From Actinomycetaceae bacterium (lineage in GTDB: Bacteria; Actinomycetota; Actinomycetes; Actinomycetales; Actinomycetaceae): a stretch of 64,000 nt of DNA. The stretch spans positions 124,001 through 188,000 of the forward strand of contig JAUNAP010000002.1 of the NCBI GenBank assembly GCA_030527545.1. The letters run 5' to 3'. Below the pieces are notes generated by a model, which ran no database searches, was not told the DNA's origin, and was given only the letters and a program-made list of their open reading frames with translations. The translations under genes and the position numbers were made by a program. This document shows positions 17,337-25,033 of the stretch, piece after piece (position 1 is the first letter of the stretch; each line of letters begins with the position of its first letter).

Positions 17337-18667
17337 CGCCGTCGCCACCACGCCTGTTTCGACTCGGGCATGTGCGGCGTCCACTCGGGCCTGTCTAGCT
17401 TTCCGGTGGCGATCGCCATCGTCATCGACGGGGTAAGCGGCAGGCGCGGGAAAAGGAGCGATTGGATCGCGTGGTACATCGTCTCGCGCCGCGCAGCGTT
17501 CACCATGTCGATCGGTTCGTTGTCGCGGTTAAGCTTGGCGACAATCGACCCGTCGTCACGCAGAAGGTAGCGGGCCGCATAGTCCATCCACGAGTGGTAG
17601 CAGTGCTCGTAATGTTCCCGGTCACCCATCGTCCTTTCCCCGTTCGCTGAGGTGCGGTAAAGGGCGACTGTCGCGTTGATCGCCTCGAAACAAATCCACC
17701 CGAGACGATCATGGTTGATCGGTTTACCTTCGCCGTCGCACGTGTAGATGAACCCTTCGGCACCGTCAGCCTTCCACGTGTCGACACGGGCGCGCTCGAA
17801 CATCTCCGTGGCGCCGTAAAGCATCCAGTCTTCGAGGTCGTTACCGGCCTCGTGCCACATTGCGCGGGCCTCGAGGAGAAGCCTCACAAACTCGAAAATA
17901 TAGCCCGAGCAATACCCGTAGGGCCTGTGCGGATCCAACGGGTCGTCGCTGTGATAGTCCAGAATTGGCTTCCACGTGACGTCGTAGTGCTCGGGAAGCC
18001 GCCAGGCGTGCGCTTCGGCGTGGGCAACGACGCTGCGCAGCATCGTGACGGCTCGTTGGAGCCACACCTTGTCGTGGGTAACGTCGGCGGCGACGAGAAG
18101 CGCCTCGACCATGTGCATGGTCGAGTTGATGCCGCGGTAATCCTCGCACGAGCTGAAGTCGCGGTTGTAGGACTCCACGGTCATGCCGGCGTCCTCATCC
18201 CACCAGTGCGCCTCGAAATCGGCGAGCGCATCGCGCAACAACTCGTGGGCGTGCATCCGATTCGCAGCTGTCGCCGAAGCCGCCCCGAGAATGAGGAAGG
18301 CCGTCGAATAGGCGCGCTTATCGGCGTGACCGGCCGCAGGTTGCGCTCTTCCGTCAGCATCCAGCGTCGGTTCGATCGCGTCGAACCAGCCACCGTGCTC
18401 ATGGTCGCGGAAGTATTCGCGCAAGGCCGTGATGCCATGGGCGGCAAGCCGGCGACACCCCGGCAGCCCCATGAGGACGCCCAGAGAATAAATGTGGGTG
18501 AGCCGGGCGGTGATATAGAGCTGGACGGGCGCATCGGCGTGGACGTTGCCATCGGCATCCATCGTCCCGAAGCCCGTCGGCACCTCTGAACGGACTCCGT
18601 ACGCCATCGCCTGGCGCATGTGGGCCGACAGCCAGTGGACGTGCTCAATCGAATCGAACCAGCTCAT
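17333..18667 (-). CDS. AGE-family sugar epimerase/isomerase
   Basis: 444 residues of the N-acylglucosamine 2-epimerase family, an (alpha/alpha)6 barrel acting on mannose, sulfoquinovose, cellobiose or GlcNAc. Seen: TARLTHIYSLGVLMGLPGC, RDHEHGGWFDAI, RAYSTAFLILGAASATAAN-like stretches (KRAYSTAFLIL) and the C-terminal RYLLRDDGSIVAKLNRDNEP. Size and the GWF and HEHGG patterns favour the mannose isomerase or YihS branch over true GlcNAc epimerase. AAAGGAG precedes the ATG. It follows a HAD fragment and is not part of the sialic acid cluster 3 kb away, though a carbohydrate role is likely. Confidence 0.83.
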   Translation of the reverse strand: MSWFDSIEHVHWLSAHMRQAMAYGVRSEVPTGFGTMDADGNVHADAPVQLYITARLTHIYSLGVLMGLPGCRRLAAHGITALREYFRDHEHGGWFDAIEPTLDADGRAQPAAGHADKRAYSTAFLILGAASATAANRMHAHELLRDALADFEAHWWDEDAGMTVESYNRDFSSCEDYRGINSTMHMVEALLVAADVTHDKVWLQRAVTMLRSVVAHAEAHAWRLPEHYDVTWKPILDYHSDDPLDPHRPYGYCSGYIFEFVRLLLEARAMWHEAGNDLEDWMLYGATEMFERARVDTWKADGAEGFIYTCDGEGKPINHDRLGWICFEAINATVALYRTSANGERTMGDREHYEHCYHSWMDYAARYLLRDDGSIVAKLNRDNEPIDMVNAARRETMYHAIQSLLFPRLPLTPSMTMAIATGKLDRPEWTPHMPESKQAWWRRR

Positions 18668-18703
18668 GCGGAGCTCCTTTGCAAGGCGAGCATCAGGTCG
18701 GTG

Positions 18704-19180
18704 CTAGCCTATCGCGAACCCCTCCGCGGCGCCTCGGCTTTCCTTCGCCTGGACGATCGCGTCGAGACCGTCCAGCACGCCGCCGTGACTCGCGTCCGCG
18801 ACGACGTGCGTCGCCTCCACCATCAGCGCCGGGTGGGCGCCGGCGACAGCGAAACGATAGCCGGCCTTAGCAAAGAGAGACCGGTCATTCTCGCCATCGC
18901 CGAACACGGCCGCGCGGGTGGGATCCACTCCGAGAGCGTCGGCGAGGATCATCAACGCCACGCCCTTGGTCGCATCGGGAGCACAAAAGTCGATCCAACG
19001 CCCACCGGAACACTGCGGCGCCGGGGAGGACACGAGCCCGTCGAGCAGTGCGCGGCCGGACGCGTCGGAAGAAAAATCGAACACCGCGACCTTGCGCACG
19101 CGTACCGATAAAGCGGCCCGACGGATGTCGCTGGCGACAAGGGCGACGTCCGCCAGCGTGGCGCTAGTGGGTTTTGTCAC
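18704..19180 (-). pseudogene. HAD-superfamily hydrolase, C-terminal part only
   Basis: 158 residues covering only the end of a Cof-type (HAD-IIB) phosphatase. Seen: the motif III lysine in DATKGVALMILADALGVD and motif IV GDGENDRSLFAKAGYRFAV, then a standard C-terminus. The N-terminal nucleophile motif DxDGT and most of the cap are missing; full family members are about 260-280 residues. The frame opens at a GTG at 19180 that overlaps the preceding unrelated gene by 17 bases. It is therefore either a decayed remnant or a domain whose first half has been replaced. It lies 36 bases upstream of the AGE gene. Confidence 0.65.
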
Positions 19181-19835
19181 GGGGTTTCTCGTTCCCCTCG
19201 CCTTCGATCGTGACCTGGGCTGGTTGGCCGATCGGTTTGCCGTCGAGGACGACGGTGAGGGCATAGACTCCGGGCTCGGCGGGCTCGCTTGGCGAACAGG
19301 AGTCATCGTGGACGTGGGCGTCCCACACGAACTGGGTTTCCCAGTCGATGTCGCGGCCCAGTAGCAGCTTCTTACCCGTCGCCTCCTTGTCGTAGCAGCC
19401 CGAACGTGTCGAGTCGTAGACGACATCGGATCCGTGGCTCACCCGCAAACCGAGCCGTTTGGGGGCCGATGAGAGCGAGCACGCCCCTTTGCCGGCTCCT
19501 TTGATTTCCAATTTGACGGCGTTCGTCAGCTTCCATCCCGGCTTGATTGTCGCCGCGTCCGGGGTGACGTATGCCGTGACGTTTGCGCTGGTGCACGGGC
19601 TGACCGCGTCCGTCGTCGGCGTTGTCGTTTGGGCAGCGGCCTGTTTCGAGGCGTCTCGTGCGGCAGACATGAGACCGCCGATCGTGTGAATAATCAGCGC
19701 GACTACCACGACGACAGCGAAGAGGATCGCGAGTGCCGCGAGGCGTCGGCGTCGGTAAGTCGCGGCGGAGGGGCGCGTCGGGACGGTACGGGGACCACGA
19801 GGTCGACGATCTCGCGGAGGCTGGACAGGCGTCAT
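19164..19835 (-). CDS. Hypothetical membrane-anchored secreted-domain protein
   Basis: 223 residues, not recognised. A basic, proline-rich cytoplasmic tail (about 1-30) is followed by one strong membrane helix (LAALAILFAVVVVVALIIHTIGG), a QTTTPTTDA linker, and an external domain with paired cysteines (SPCTSANV, GACSLSS, SGCYDKEA, DDSCSPSE). The external part resembles bacterial immunoglobulin-like or DUF4232-type domains found outside actinobacterial membranes, but no firm match is claimed. Its 3' end overlaps the HAD fragment. Divergent from the membrane protein gene at 19889. Confidence 0.7.
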   Translation of the reverse strand: MTPVQPPRDRRPRGPRTVPTRPSAATYRRRRLAALAILFAVVVVVALIIHTIGGLMSAARDASKQAAAQTTTPTTDAVSPCTSANVTAYVTPDAATIKPGWKLTNAVKLEIKGAGKGACSLSSAPKRLGLRVSHGSDVVYDSTRSGCYDKEATGKKLLLGRDIDWETQFVWDAHVHDDSCSPSEPAEPGVYALTVVLDGKPIGQPAQVTIEGEGNEKPRDKTH

Positions 19836-19888
19836 ACCCCAAGCCTAGCGGCGACCAGCGTCTCCACCCAGCTTGGTATCCTTTCTCC

Positions 19889-20701
19889 ATGGAATCGACG
19901 ATGCCGCGCCGTTCTCGCCAGGCACGCCGCTTTGGGCCGCCCGATTTATCCATGGGAACGCTCCTCTCGAGGGCGCTGGGGATGGGCATCTGCTGGTTGG
20001 CTGTCAGCGCCGAGCCAAGCCGCGCCGGCCACGTCCTGTCGTCGACGGGCCTCATTTTTGCCCTGTGTGTGGGGGTCTTGTGCATGGTTATCGAGGCCGG
20101 CTGGTGGCTGTGGCAGTGGGGGAGCCTCACCCTGGCGCGCATCGTTATCCTCCTTGTCGCGCTCGTCGGGACGCTTTCGGCGCTCACGTGGGTGCGACAA
20201 TATGCCGAGATGACGTGGACCCTCGGTGTCACCCGTTGGGTGTGGGTAGCGTTTGGCGTGCTCGTGGGGGTCGTCGCTCTGGTCGTTTTACCGGGCGCGC
20301 CGCTCGATCCGTCTCGCGGGCGTCTCGGAGAAGATCAGGTGTGGCGTCATCACGCTTACGCGCTCTTACGGCGGCGCTATCTGTGGGGCGTCGAGGAGGC
20401 GAGGCGAGCCGTGGATGCCGCCGTTACCGAGGCTCAGCAAGCGGGATGGTCGGCCCTGCAGATGCACGGTGCCCCCGGCGTTTACCTGGCGCACCTGCCT
20501 CAACCGGCGTCTGCCCAGCGCCGCTACGCGCTTGTGCAGGGCACGTGCGCGCTTGTCGTGCTCGTCCTCCTGCTTGCCTTGGCTGGGGTCGTCGTGTGGG
20601 CGGGACAGCCCCTGCTCGCGCTCGTCTTTGTTCTCCCGGCCGCAGCAACTGTGCTGGCTGTTCGCCCCTACCTCAAGCAGCTTCGTGACGGCGCCCGCTG
20701 A
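19889..20701 (+). CDS. Hypothetical membrane protein
   Basis: 270 residues with four or five membrane segments: ALGMGICWLAVSA, LIFALCVGVLCMVIEAGWWLW, LARIVILLVALVGTLSAL, WVWVAFGVLVGVVALVVL, and two near the C-terminus (LVQGTCALVVLVLLLAL, LLALVFVLPAAATVLAV). Between them lies a soluble stretch rich in Arg and Glu (residues about 140-190). Not recognised. The start ATG 19889 is preferred because upstream codons overlap the divergent gene. It overlaps the next gene by 17 bases, so the two are probably cotranscribed. Confidence 0.68.
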   Translation: MESTMPRRSRQARRFGPPDLSMGTLLSRALGMGICWLAVSAEPSRAGHVLSSTGLIFALCVGVLCMVIEAGWWLWQWGSLTLARIVILLVALVGTLSALTWVRQYAEMTWTLGVTRWVWVAFGVLVGVVALVVLPGAPLDPSRGRLGEDQVWRHHAYALLRRRYLWGVEEARRAVDAAVTEAQQAGWSALQMHGAPGVYLAHLPQPASAQRRYALVQGTCALVVLVLLLALAGVVVWAGQPLLALVFVLPAAATVLAVRPYLKQLRDGAR

Positions 20702-21227
20702 TGCCGCCGATGTCGCCTGGCGCTCGCTCGCTCGGTGTAGCGACAGCGTCGTGCTCATTGATGGGCGTTCGGGCGCGGGCAAAACGACGTTCGCGCGCCA
20801 CGTTGCAGCGCGTGCCCGCAGCGAGGGGGTGCCTGTTTTCGTGGTTAGCCTCGACACTATCTATCCAGGCTGGGGTGGCTTAGAGGAGGCCTCCCGCATG
20901 GTTCCCGCCCTTATCCGCGAGCGAGTGTTTCCCGTGTGGGACTGGGGGCGTGCTTGCGCGTGCGCGCATGTGGCTTTGCCGCGGGTTCCCCTCATTGTGG
21001 AGGGGTGCGGTGCGGTGAGTAGGGAGTCGGTGGCTTTGGCCCAAGCTAGCGTGTGGATAGATGGGGACGCGGTCCAGCGTCGTGAACGCGCGGTTGGGCG
21101 CGACGGTGCGAGCCTGGCCGAACACTGGGATATGTGGGCGAGGCAGGAGGACGCTCACGTGGCCCGTCACGCCCCCGATACGCTAGCCAATGTGTGCGTG
21201 AGTGGCTTCTGTTCGCGTTCGCGCTAG
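20685..21227 (+). CDS. P-loop ATP-binding protein, uridine-kinase-like
   Basis: 180 residues. Seen: Walker A IDGRSGAGKTTFARHVA near residue 22, followed by VVSLDTIYPGWGGLEEAS and VPLIVEGCGAVS. The DD/DTxYPGW pattern is common in actinobacterial small kinases annotated as uridine kinase-like or AAA proteins. The phosphate acceptor is not known. GTG at 20685, inside the end of the preceding gene, is the only start that keeps the frame to the P-loop. The C-terminus overlaps a doubtful minus-strand ORF. Confidence 0.75.
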   Translation: MTAPADAADVAWRSLARCSDSVVLIDGRSGAGKTTFARHVAARARSEGVPVFVVSLDTIYPGWGGLEEASRMVPALIRERVFPVWDWGRACACAHVALPRVPLIVEGCGAVSRESVALAQASVWIDGDAVQRRERAVGRDGASLAEHWDMWARQEDAHVARHAPDTLANVCVSGFCSRSR

Positions 21228-21398
21228 GTGCCGTGCCCCTTTTTTTCCTTTTGCCACGCCGGCATTCCGTACCGCTTCTTCCATCATTGCCCGGTCTTCG
21301 ACCGCGCGTTCGGCCGGCGTCCGGCGTTTGGTGCGGCGTCGGCGTTCGTTCGTGGTCGCCGTGAGTGCAGTGTGTTCGTCGGCGCTCAGAGTGGTCAT
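21183..21398 (-). CDS. Possible small basic protein
   Basis: A 71-residue frame rich in Arg, Lys, Ala and Thr (NERRRRTKRRTPAERAVED, GVAKGKKGARHL). It fills an otherwise empty 230-base gap, but it overlaps the kinase gene by 45 bases, lacks a clear ribosome site, and third-position GC drops in its second half. It may be a chance frame. Confidence 0.3.
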   Translation of the reverse strand: MTTLSADEHTALTATTNERRRRTKRRTPAERAVEDRAMMEEAVRNAGVAKGKKGARHLARTRTEATHAHIG

Positions 21399-21414
21399 GA
21401 TGCAAGCGCAGTGA

Positions 21415-21456
21415 CGCGCCGCGGACTCAGCTAGCGAGGCCAGGGTCCGCGGCGCG
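21415..21456. terminator. Bidirectional hairpin between convergent genes
   Basis: Perfect 12-base inverted repeat CGCGCCGCGGAC (21415-21426) and GTCCGCGGCGCG (21445-21456), just past the nagB stop and facing the plus-strand gene. No T-run. The 8-mer TCAGCTAG occurs in the loop and again at the nagB stop. Confidence 0.5.
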
Positions 21457-21465
21457 CTGCGTCAG

Positions 21466-22248
21466 CTAGGAGTTCGCGCGGGCCTCCCATTGGGCGCGGT
21501 AGTCGTCGGCCAGTTCGAGTTTGGCGGCCGCGGCTTCGTCGAGGAGGACGATCGCGTCGGGGTGCATCTGCATGATCGTCGCGGGCCAGCGCGCTGAGAT
21601 GCCGCCTTCGACGAGTTCGCGGACAGCGTCAGCTTTGGCTTCGCCGGTGGCGAGGAGGACGAGTCGACGGGCCTCCATGATGGTGCCTAGGCCCTGTGTG
21701 ACGCACTGGGTGGGAACCTTGTCGATGTCGCCGTCGAAGAAGCGTGCGTTATCCTCGCGGGTCTGCTGGGTGAGGGCGCCAACGTTGGTGCGCGAGGTCA
21801 GGCACCCGCCCGGTTCATTGAATCCGATGTGGCCGTCCGCGCCGATGCCGAGGATCTGTAGGTCGACGCCGCCCGCGTCGATGATAGAGCGGTCGTAGCG
21901 CTCCGCCGCGGCGTAGGGGTCTTCGGCGAGAGCATCGGGCGTGTTGAGTGCTTCGTCGCTGAGGCCGGTTTTGTCGTCGCCGACAAGTTCGGCACGCAAG
22001 ACGTTGCGGTAGCGTTCCGGGTGGTCCGCGTCGATGCCCACGTATTCGTCGAGGGCGAAGGCTTTCGCCTGCGACAGGTCGAACGTGCCTTCGGCATGGG
22101 CGGCCCGCAGACGCTCGTAGAGAGGCAGGGGTGTCGAACCCGTGGCGACACCGAGAACGAACTCGGGTTTGGCGGCGACGGCGTCGATGATGATGCGGGC
22201 GGCCTCGTCGGCAGCCTCATTGGCGGTAGGGAAAATGCCGATATGCAT
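21466..22248 (-). CDS. nagB: Glucosamine-6-phosphate deaminase
   Basis: 260 residues, converts glucosamine-6-P to fructose-6-P and ammonia, the last step that feeds amino sugars to glycolysis. Seen: VLGVATGSTPLPLYERL, AFALDEYVGI with the catalytic aspartate, and the family signature LGIGADGHIGFNEPG followed by RTNVGALTQQTREDNARFF. It lies nine bases after nanE as the last gene of the nanA-nanK-nanE-nagB operon. Confidence 0.96.
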   Translation of the reverse strand: MHIGIFPTANEAADEAARIIIDAVAAKPEFVLGVATGSTPLPLYERLRAAHAEGTFDLSQAKAFALDEYVGIDADHPERYRNVLRAELVGDDKTGLSDEALNTPDALAEDPYAAAERYDRSIIDAGGVDLQILGIGADGHIGFNEPGGCLTSRTNVGALTQQTREDNARFFDGDIDKVPTQCVTQGLGTIMEARRLVLLATGEAKADAVRELVEGGISARWPATIMQMHPDAIVLLDEAAAAKLELADDYRAQWEARANS

Positions 22249-22257
22249 GTGGGCTCC

Positions 22258-22953
22258 TTAGGAATTGGTCGTGTGGCCTGCGAGCGCGTCGCCGAACCAT
22301 CGGGTGATCGACGTCGGGTGGGTAATTGCGGTGCCGACGACGACGGCCCAGGCGCCCGCCTCCATTACCTGCCGTGCCTGCTCGGGGGTGTGAACGCGGC
22401 CTTCGCAGATGATGGGGAAGTCGTTGCCGAGTTCGTCGATCATGTCGGCGAGCAGTTCGAAGTCGGGCCCGTCGGTTTTGTCGCGTTCGCCTGTGTAACC
22501 CGACAGGGTGGTCGAGAGGATGTCGGTTCCGGCTTCGGCGGCCATCCTGGCGTCTGCGATGCTGCCGCAGTCGGCCATGACGATGACGCCATCGTCGTGA
22601 AGAGCCTTGACGGTTTCGGCGTAGGTGAGGCCGTCGGGACGTGGGCGGCGGGTCGCGTCGATGGCGACGATGTCGGAGCCGGCGGCCGCACAGCAGCGGG
22701 CGTGACGCAGGGTCGGGGTGATGTAGACGCCTTCGTCGCCTTCTTTCCACAGGCCGATGACGGGGACCTTGACGCGGCCTTTGATTGCGGAGATATCGGA
22801 GAGGCCTTGGCAGCGGATGGCGCGTGCACCACCGATTTCTGCGGCGGCCGCCATTTGGGCCATGGTTTCGGGGTGGCGCAGAGGCTCGCCGGGGTAGGCC
22901 TGGCAGCTGACGATAAGGCCCCCGCGCAGCGACTCAATAAGTGTGTGTGTCAC
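22258..22953 (-). CDS. nanE: N-acetylmannosamine-6-phosphate 2-epimerase
   Basis: 231 residues, a TIM-barrel enzyme turning ManNAc-6-P into GlcNAc-6-P. Seen: LRGGLIVSCQAYPGEPLRHP, IPVIGLWK-type KVPVIGLWK, ITPTLR, DIVAIDATRRPRP, MADCGSI and SGYT, which are the conserved active-site stretches of NanE. GTG at 22953 has AAGGACA in front. Its first four bases overlap the nanK stop, showing translational coupling. The next enzyme needed, NagA deacetylase, is not encoded in this window. Confidence 0.95.
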   Translation of the reverse strand: MTHTLIESLRGGLIVSCQAYPGEPLRHPETMAQMAAAAEIGGARAIRCQGLSDISAIKGRVKVPVIGLWKEGDEGVYITPTLRHARCCAAAGSDIVAIDATRRPRPDGLTYAETVKALHDDGVIVMADCGSIADARMAAEAGTDILSTTLSGYTGERDKTDGPDFELLADMIDELGNDFPIICEGRVHTPEQARQVMEAGAWAVVVGTAITHPTSITRWFGDALAGHTTNS

Positions 22954-23957
22954 GTGTTGTCCTTGGACGGTGTTGGCGTTTTCTCTTTCGTTATATCGCG
23001 CGTGCACGCGGTGTGGGCGGCGATGGCGGCACCGGTGAGGGGGGCGTCGCCGGCGAGCAGCCCTTCGGCGATGGCGAGGTTGCGGTGGAGGGGGAGCGCG
23101 TCGGCACGGAATGCCTCGCGAACGACCTGCCACCATTCTTCACCGCATCTCGTGGCCGACCCGGTGAGGACAATTTTTTCGGGGTCGAGCAGTGCCGCCG
23201 CGGATGCGAGGGTCTGGCCGAGCGCCCGCCCGGAGGCGAGGAGGGTGTCGCGGGCGTGGGGATCACCCGTGCGATAGCGGGTGAAGACGTCGCCTCCGCC
23301 CGTTGCGGGGCTCGTGCCCTGCGGGAGGTTGCGGTTGTAGAGGGCGGCCTGTCCGGTGCCTGAGACGACACACTCGATGTGTCCGGTTGTCGCCCCGCAC
23401 GCGCACGTCATGCCAGCTGCGAGGGGATGGATGAGGTGTGCGAGGGAACCGGCGACCCCGAGGTGGCCGGTGTCGATGCCATGTGCCGTGACGAGTGCCC
23501 CGCCGAGTCCGGTGCCGGCGGCTAGCAGGAGAAACCGTGTGACGTCTCGTCCGGCACCAACACGTGATTCGCCGAGGGCGTGGGCGTGAACGTCGTTGAG
23601 AACAGCGACGGGTAGGCCGAGTTTTCGCGCGAGGCCTTCGCGCAGTCGGGTGCCGCCCCAGCCGGGCATGAGGTCGGAGGCGTAGGTGATGTCGCCGCTC
23701 GTGGGGGAGACGACACCGGCCGAGGCGACACCGACGCCGTGTGGGGTGACGCCGTCGACGCGGGCAGCTGCGGCGACGTCGCATGCTGCCGTTGTTACCG
23801 CGTCGAGGACGGCAGCTCCACCGTCGGTGGCCGGGGTGGCGCGCTGCGTACGGTGGGTGATGGCGACGTGTCCTGTGTCATCGACGTGGGCGATGCCGGC
23901 GGCGATTTTGGTGCCGCCAATATCGATGACGACGTAGCGAGACGAGGGGCGAGACAT
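22950..23957 (-). CDS. nanK: N-acetylmannosamine kinase (ROK family)
   Basis: 335 residues of the ROK sugar kinase family. Seen: the N-terminal phosphate motif DIGGTKIAAGIA, AVLNDVHAHALGE, GTGLGGALVTAHG, and the ROK zinc region HPLAAGMTCACGATTGHIECVVSG with its CxCG and C residues. The setting between nanA and nanE identifies the substrate as ManNAc. Its start overlaps the nanA stop by one base (ATGA-type arrangement). Confidence 0.93.
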   Translation of the reverse strand: MSRPSSRYVVIDIGGTKIAAGIAHVDDTGHVAITHRTQRATPATDGGAAVLDAVTTAACDVAAAARVDGVTPHGVGVASAGVVSPTSGDITYASDLMPGWGGTRLREGLARKLGLPVAVLNDVHAHALGESRVGAGRDVTRFLLLAAGTGLGGALVTAHGIDTGHLGVAGSLAHLIHPLAAGMTCACGATTGHIECVVSGTGQAALYNRNLPQGTSPATGGGDVFTRYRTGDPHARDTLLASGRALGQTLASAAALLDPEKIVLTGSATRCGEEWWQVVREAFRADALPLHRNLAIAEGLLAGDAPLTGAAIAAHTACTRDITKEKTPTPSKDNT

Positions 23958-24877
23958 TACTTGAGCAGGCCCGTGTCGCGCAGGACGGTGGCGATGGCTT
24001 CAACATTGTCGCCCTCGAGCGCCGTAACGGGGTTGGGCATCTGGTTGGAGTCGAATACGCCGAGGAGCTGCATGGCTGTCTTGAATGCGCCGATGCCTGC
24101 GGCATAGCCGGTGACGCCGGAGGTGACGGTGACGATCCGCATGAGTCGGGCGGCGTGGTCTTGTTCCTTGCGTACGGTTTCCCAGTCGCCGTTTTGGTAG
24201 GCGCGCCACTGGCGGACGTAGCAGTGCGGGTCGACGTTTCCCAGCCCGGGCACGGAACCGTCGGCCCCGGACATGTAGGCGCCATCGACGACGACCTCGT
24301 GGCCGGTGAGGAGAGAAAGGGGGTGTCCGGCTGCTTCGTTGTCGGCGACGAGGAAACGGAAGGACACGTCGTCGCCGGAGGAGTCTTTCACGCCAGCGAG
24401 GACGCCTTCGACGCCGAGCTGGACGAGGAGGGGGCCGGGGAGCTTGACGTGGACGCACACGGGGATGTCGTAGGCGAAGAGGGGGAGCGGGCAGGCTTCG
24501 TGGATGAGGCGGAAGTGCCGCTCGATTTCTTGCAGACCACCGAGGGCGTAGAACGGCGCGGTGACGACGATGGCGTCGGCGCCGGCGGCTTCGGCGCGGC
24601 GAGCGTGCTCGATGACGCGTTCGGTTTCGGTGTCGATGCAGCCGATGAGGACGGGGACGCGTCCGGCGACCTGTTCGACGGCGGCGGCGACGACCTCATC
24701 GCGGCGGGCATCGGTTGAGAAGGCGACCTCGCCGGAGGAGCCGAGGAAGAACAGGCCGTCGACGCCGGCCTCGATCATGCGTTCAACGTTGCGGTTGAAG
24801 CTGACGCGGTCGAACTGGCGATCCTCGGTGAGGGGGGTGATGACGGGCGGGACAACGCCGCGGATGAACGGTGCCAT
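23957..24877 (-). CDS. nanA: N-acetylneuraminate lyase (DHDPS/NAL family)
   Basis: 306 residues of the class I aldolase family that splits Neu5Ac into ManNAc and pyruvate. Seen: FFLGSSGEVAFST (pyruvate-binding GxxGE), the tyrosine in LFAYDIPVCVH and the Schiff-base lysine in LAGVKDSSGDD. Family alone could also mean dihydrodipicolinate synthase or a related lyase; the operon with nanK, nanE, nagB and the neighbouring sialidases settles it. It is the first gene of the operon and has its own operator-like promoter. Confidence 0.9.
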   Translation of the reverse strand: MAPFIRGVVPPVITPLTEDRQFDRVSFNRNVERMIEAGVDGLFFLGSSGEVAFSTDARRDEVVAAAVEQVAGRVPVLIGCIDTETERVIEHARRAEAAGADAIVVTAPFYALGGLQEIERHFRLIHEACPLPLFAYDIPVCVHVKLPGPLLVQLGVEGVLAGVKDSSGDDVSFRFLVADNEAAGHPLSLLTGHEVVVDGAYMSGADGSVPGLGNVDPHCYVRQWRAYQNGDWETVRKEQDHAARLMRIVTVTSGVTGYAAGIGAFKTAMQLLGVFDSNQMPNPVTALEGDNVEAIATVLRDTGLLK

Positions 24878-24935
24878 GGTGAACTCCTTTGTCGAGGCGA
24901 AGAGTCGAGACGCAGCTCAGCGAACCCGCTCTGCA

Positions 24936-24983
24936 GTTGTCTGACAACAGATAAGTTTAGCTTGTCCCGTATCTTCCGGGCAA
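24936..24983 (-). promoter_or_regulatory. nanA promoter with palindromic operator
   Basis: Reading on the minus strand: TTGCCC (24978-24983), an 18-base spacer, TAAACT (24954-24959), then a perfect 13-base palindrome GTTGTCAGACAAC (24936-24948) just past the expected start of transcription. The TTGTCnGACAA form is the kind bound by FCD-type GntR regulators; such a regulator is encoded at 37979-38728. Confidence 0.6.
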
Positions 24984-24991
24984 GCATTGAG

Positions 24992-25027
24992 GGGAGGTGG
25001 CCCAAGTACCTTCCCGGGCCACCTCCC
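24992..25027 (-). terminator. Hairpin between sialidase gene and nanA
   Basis: Perfect 12-base inverted repeat GGGAGGTGGCCC (24992-25003) and GGGCCACCTCCC (25016-25027), a few bases after the sialidase stop. No T-run. It probably ends or trims the sialidase transcript ahead of the nanA promoter. Confidence 0.6.
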
Positions 25028-25033
25028 GAGGGT

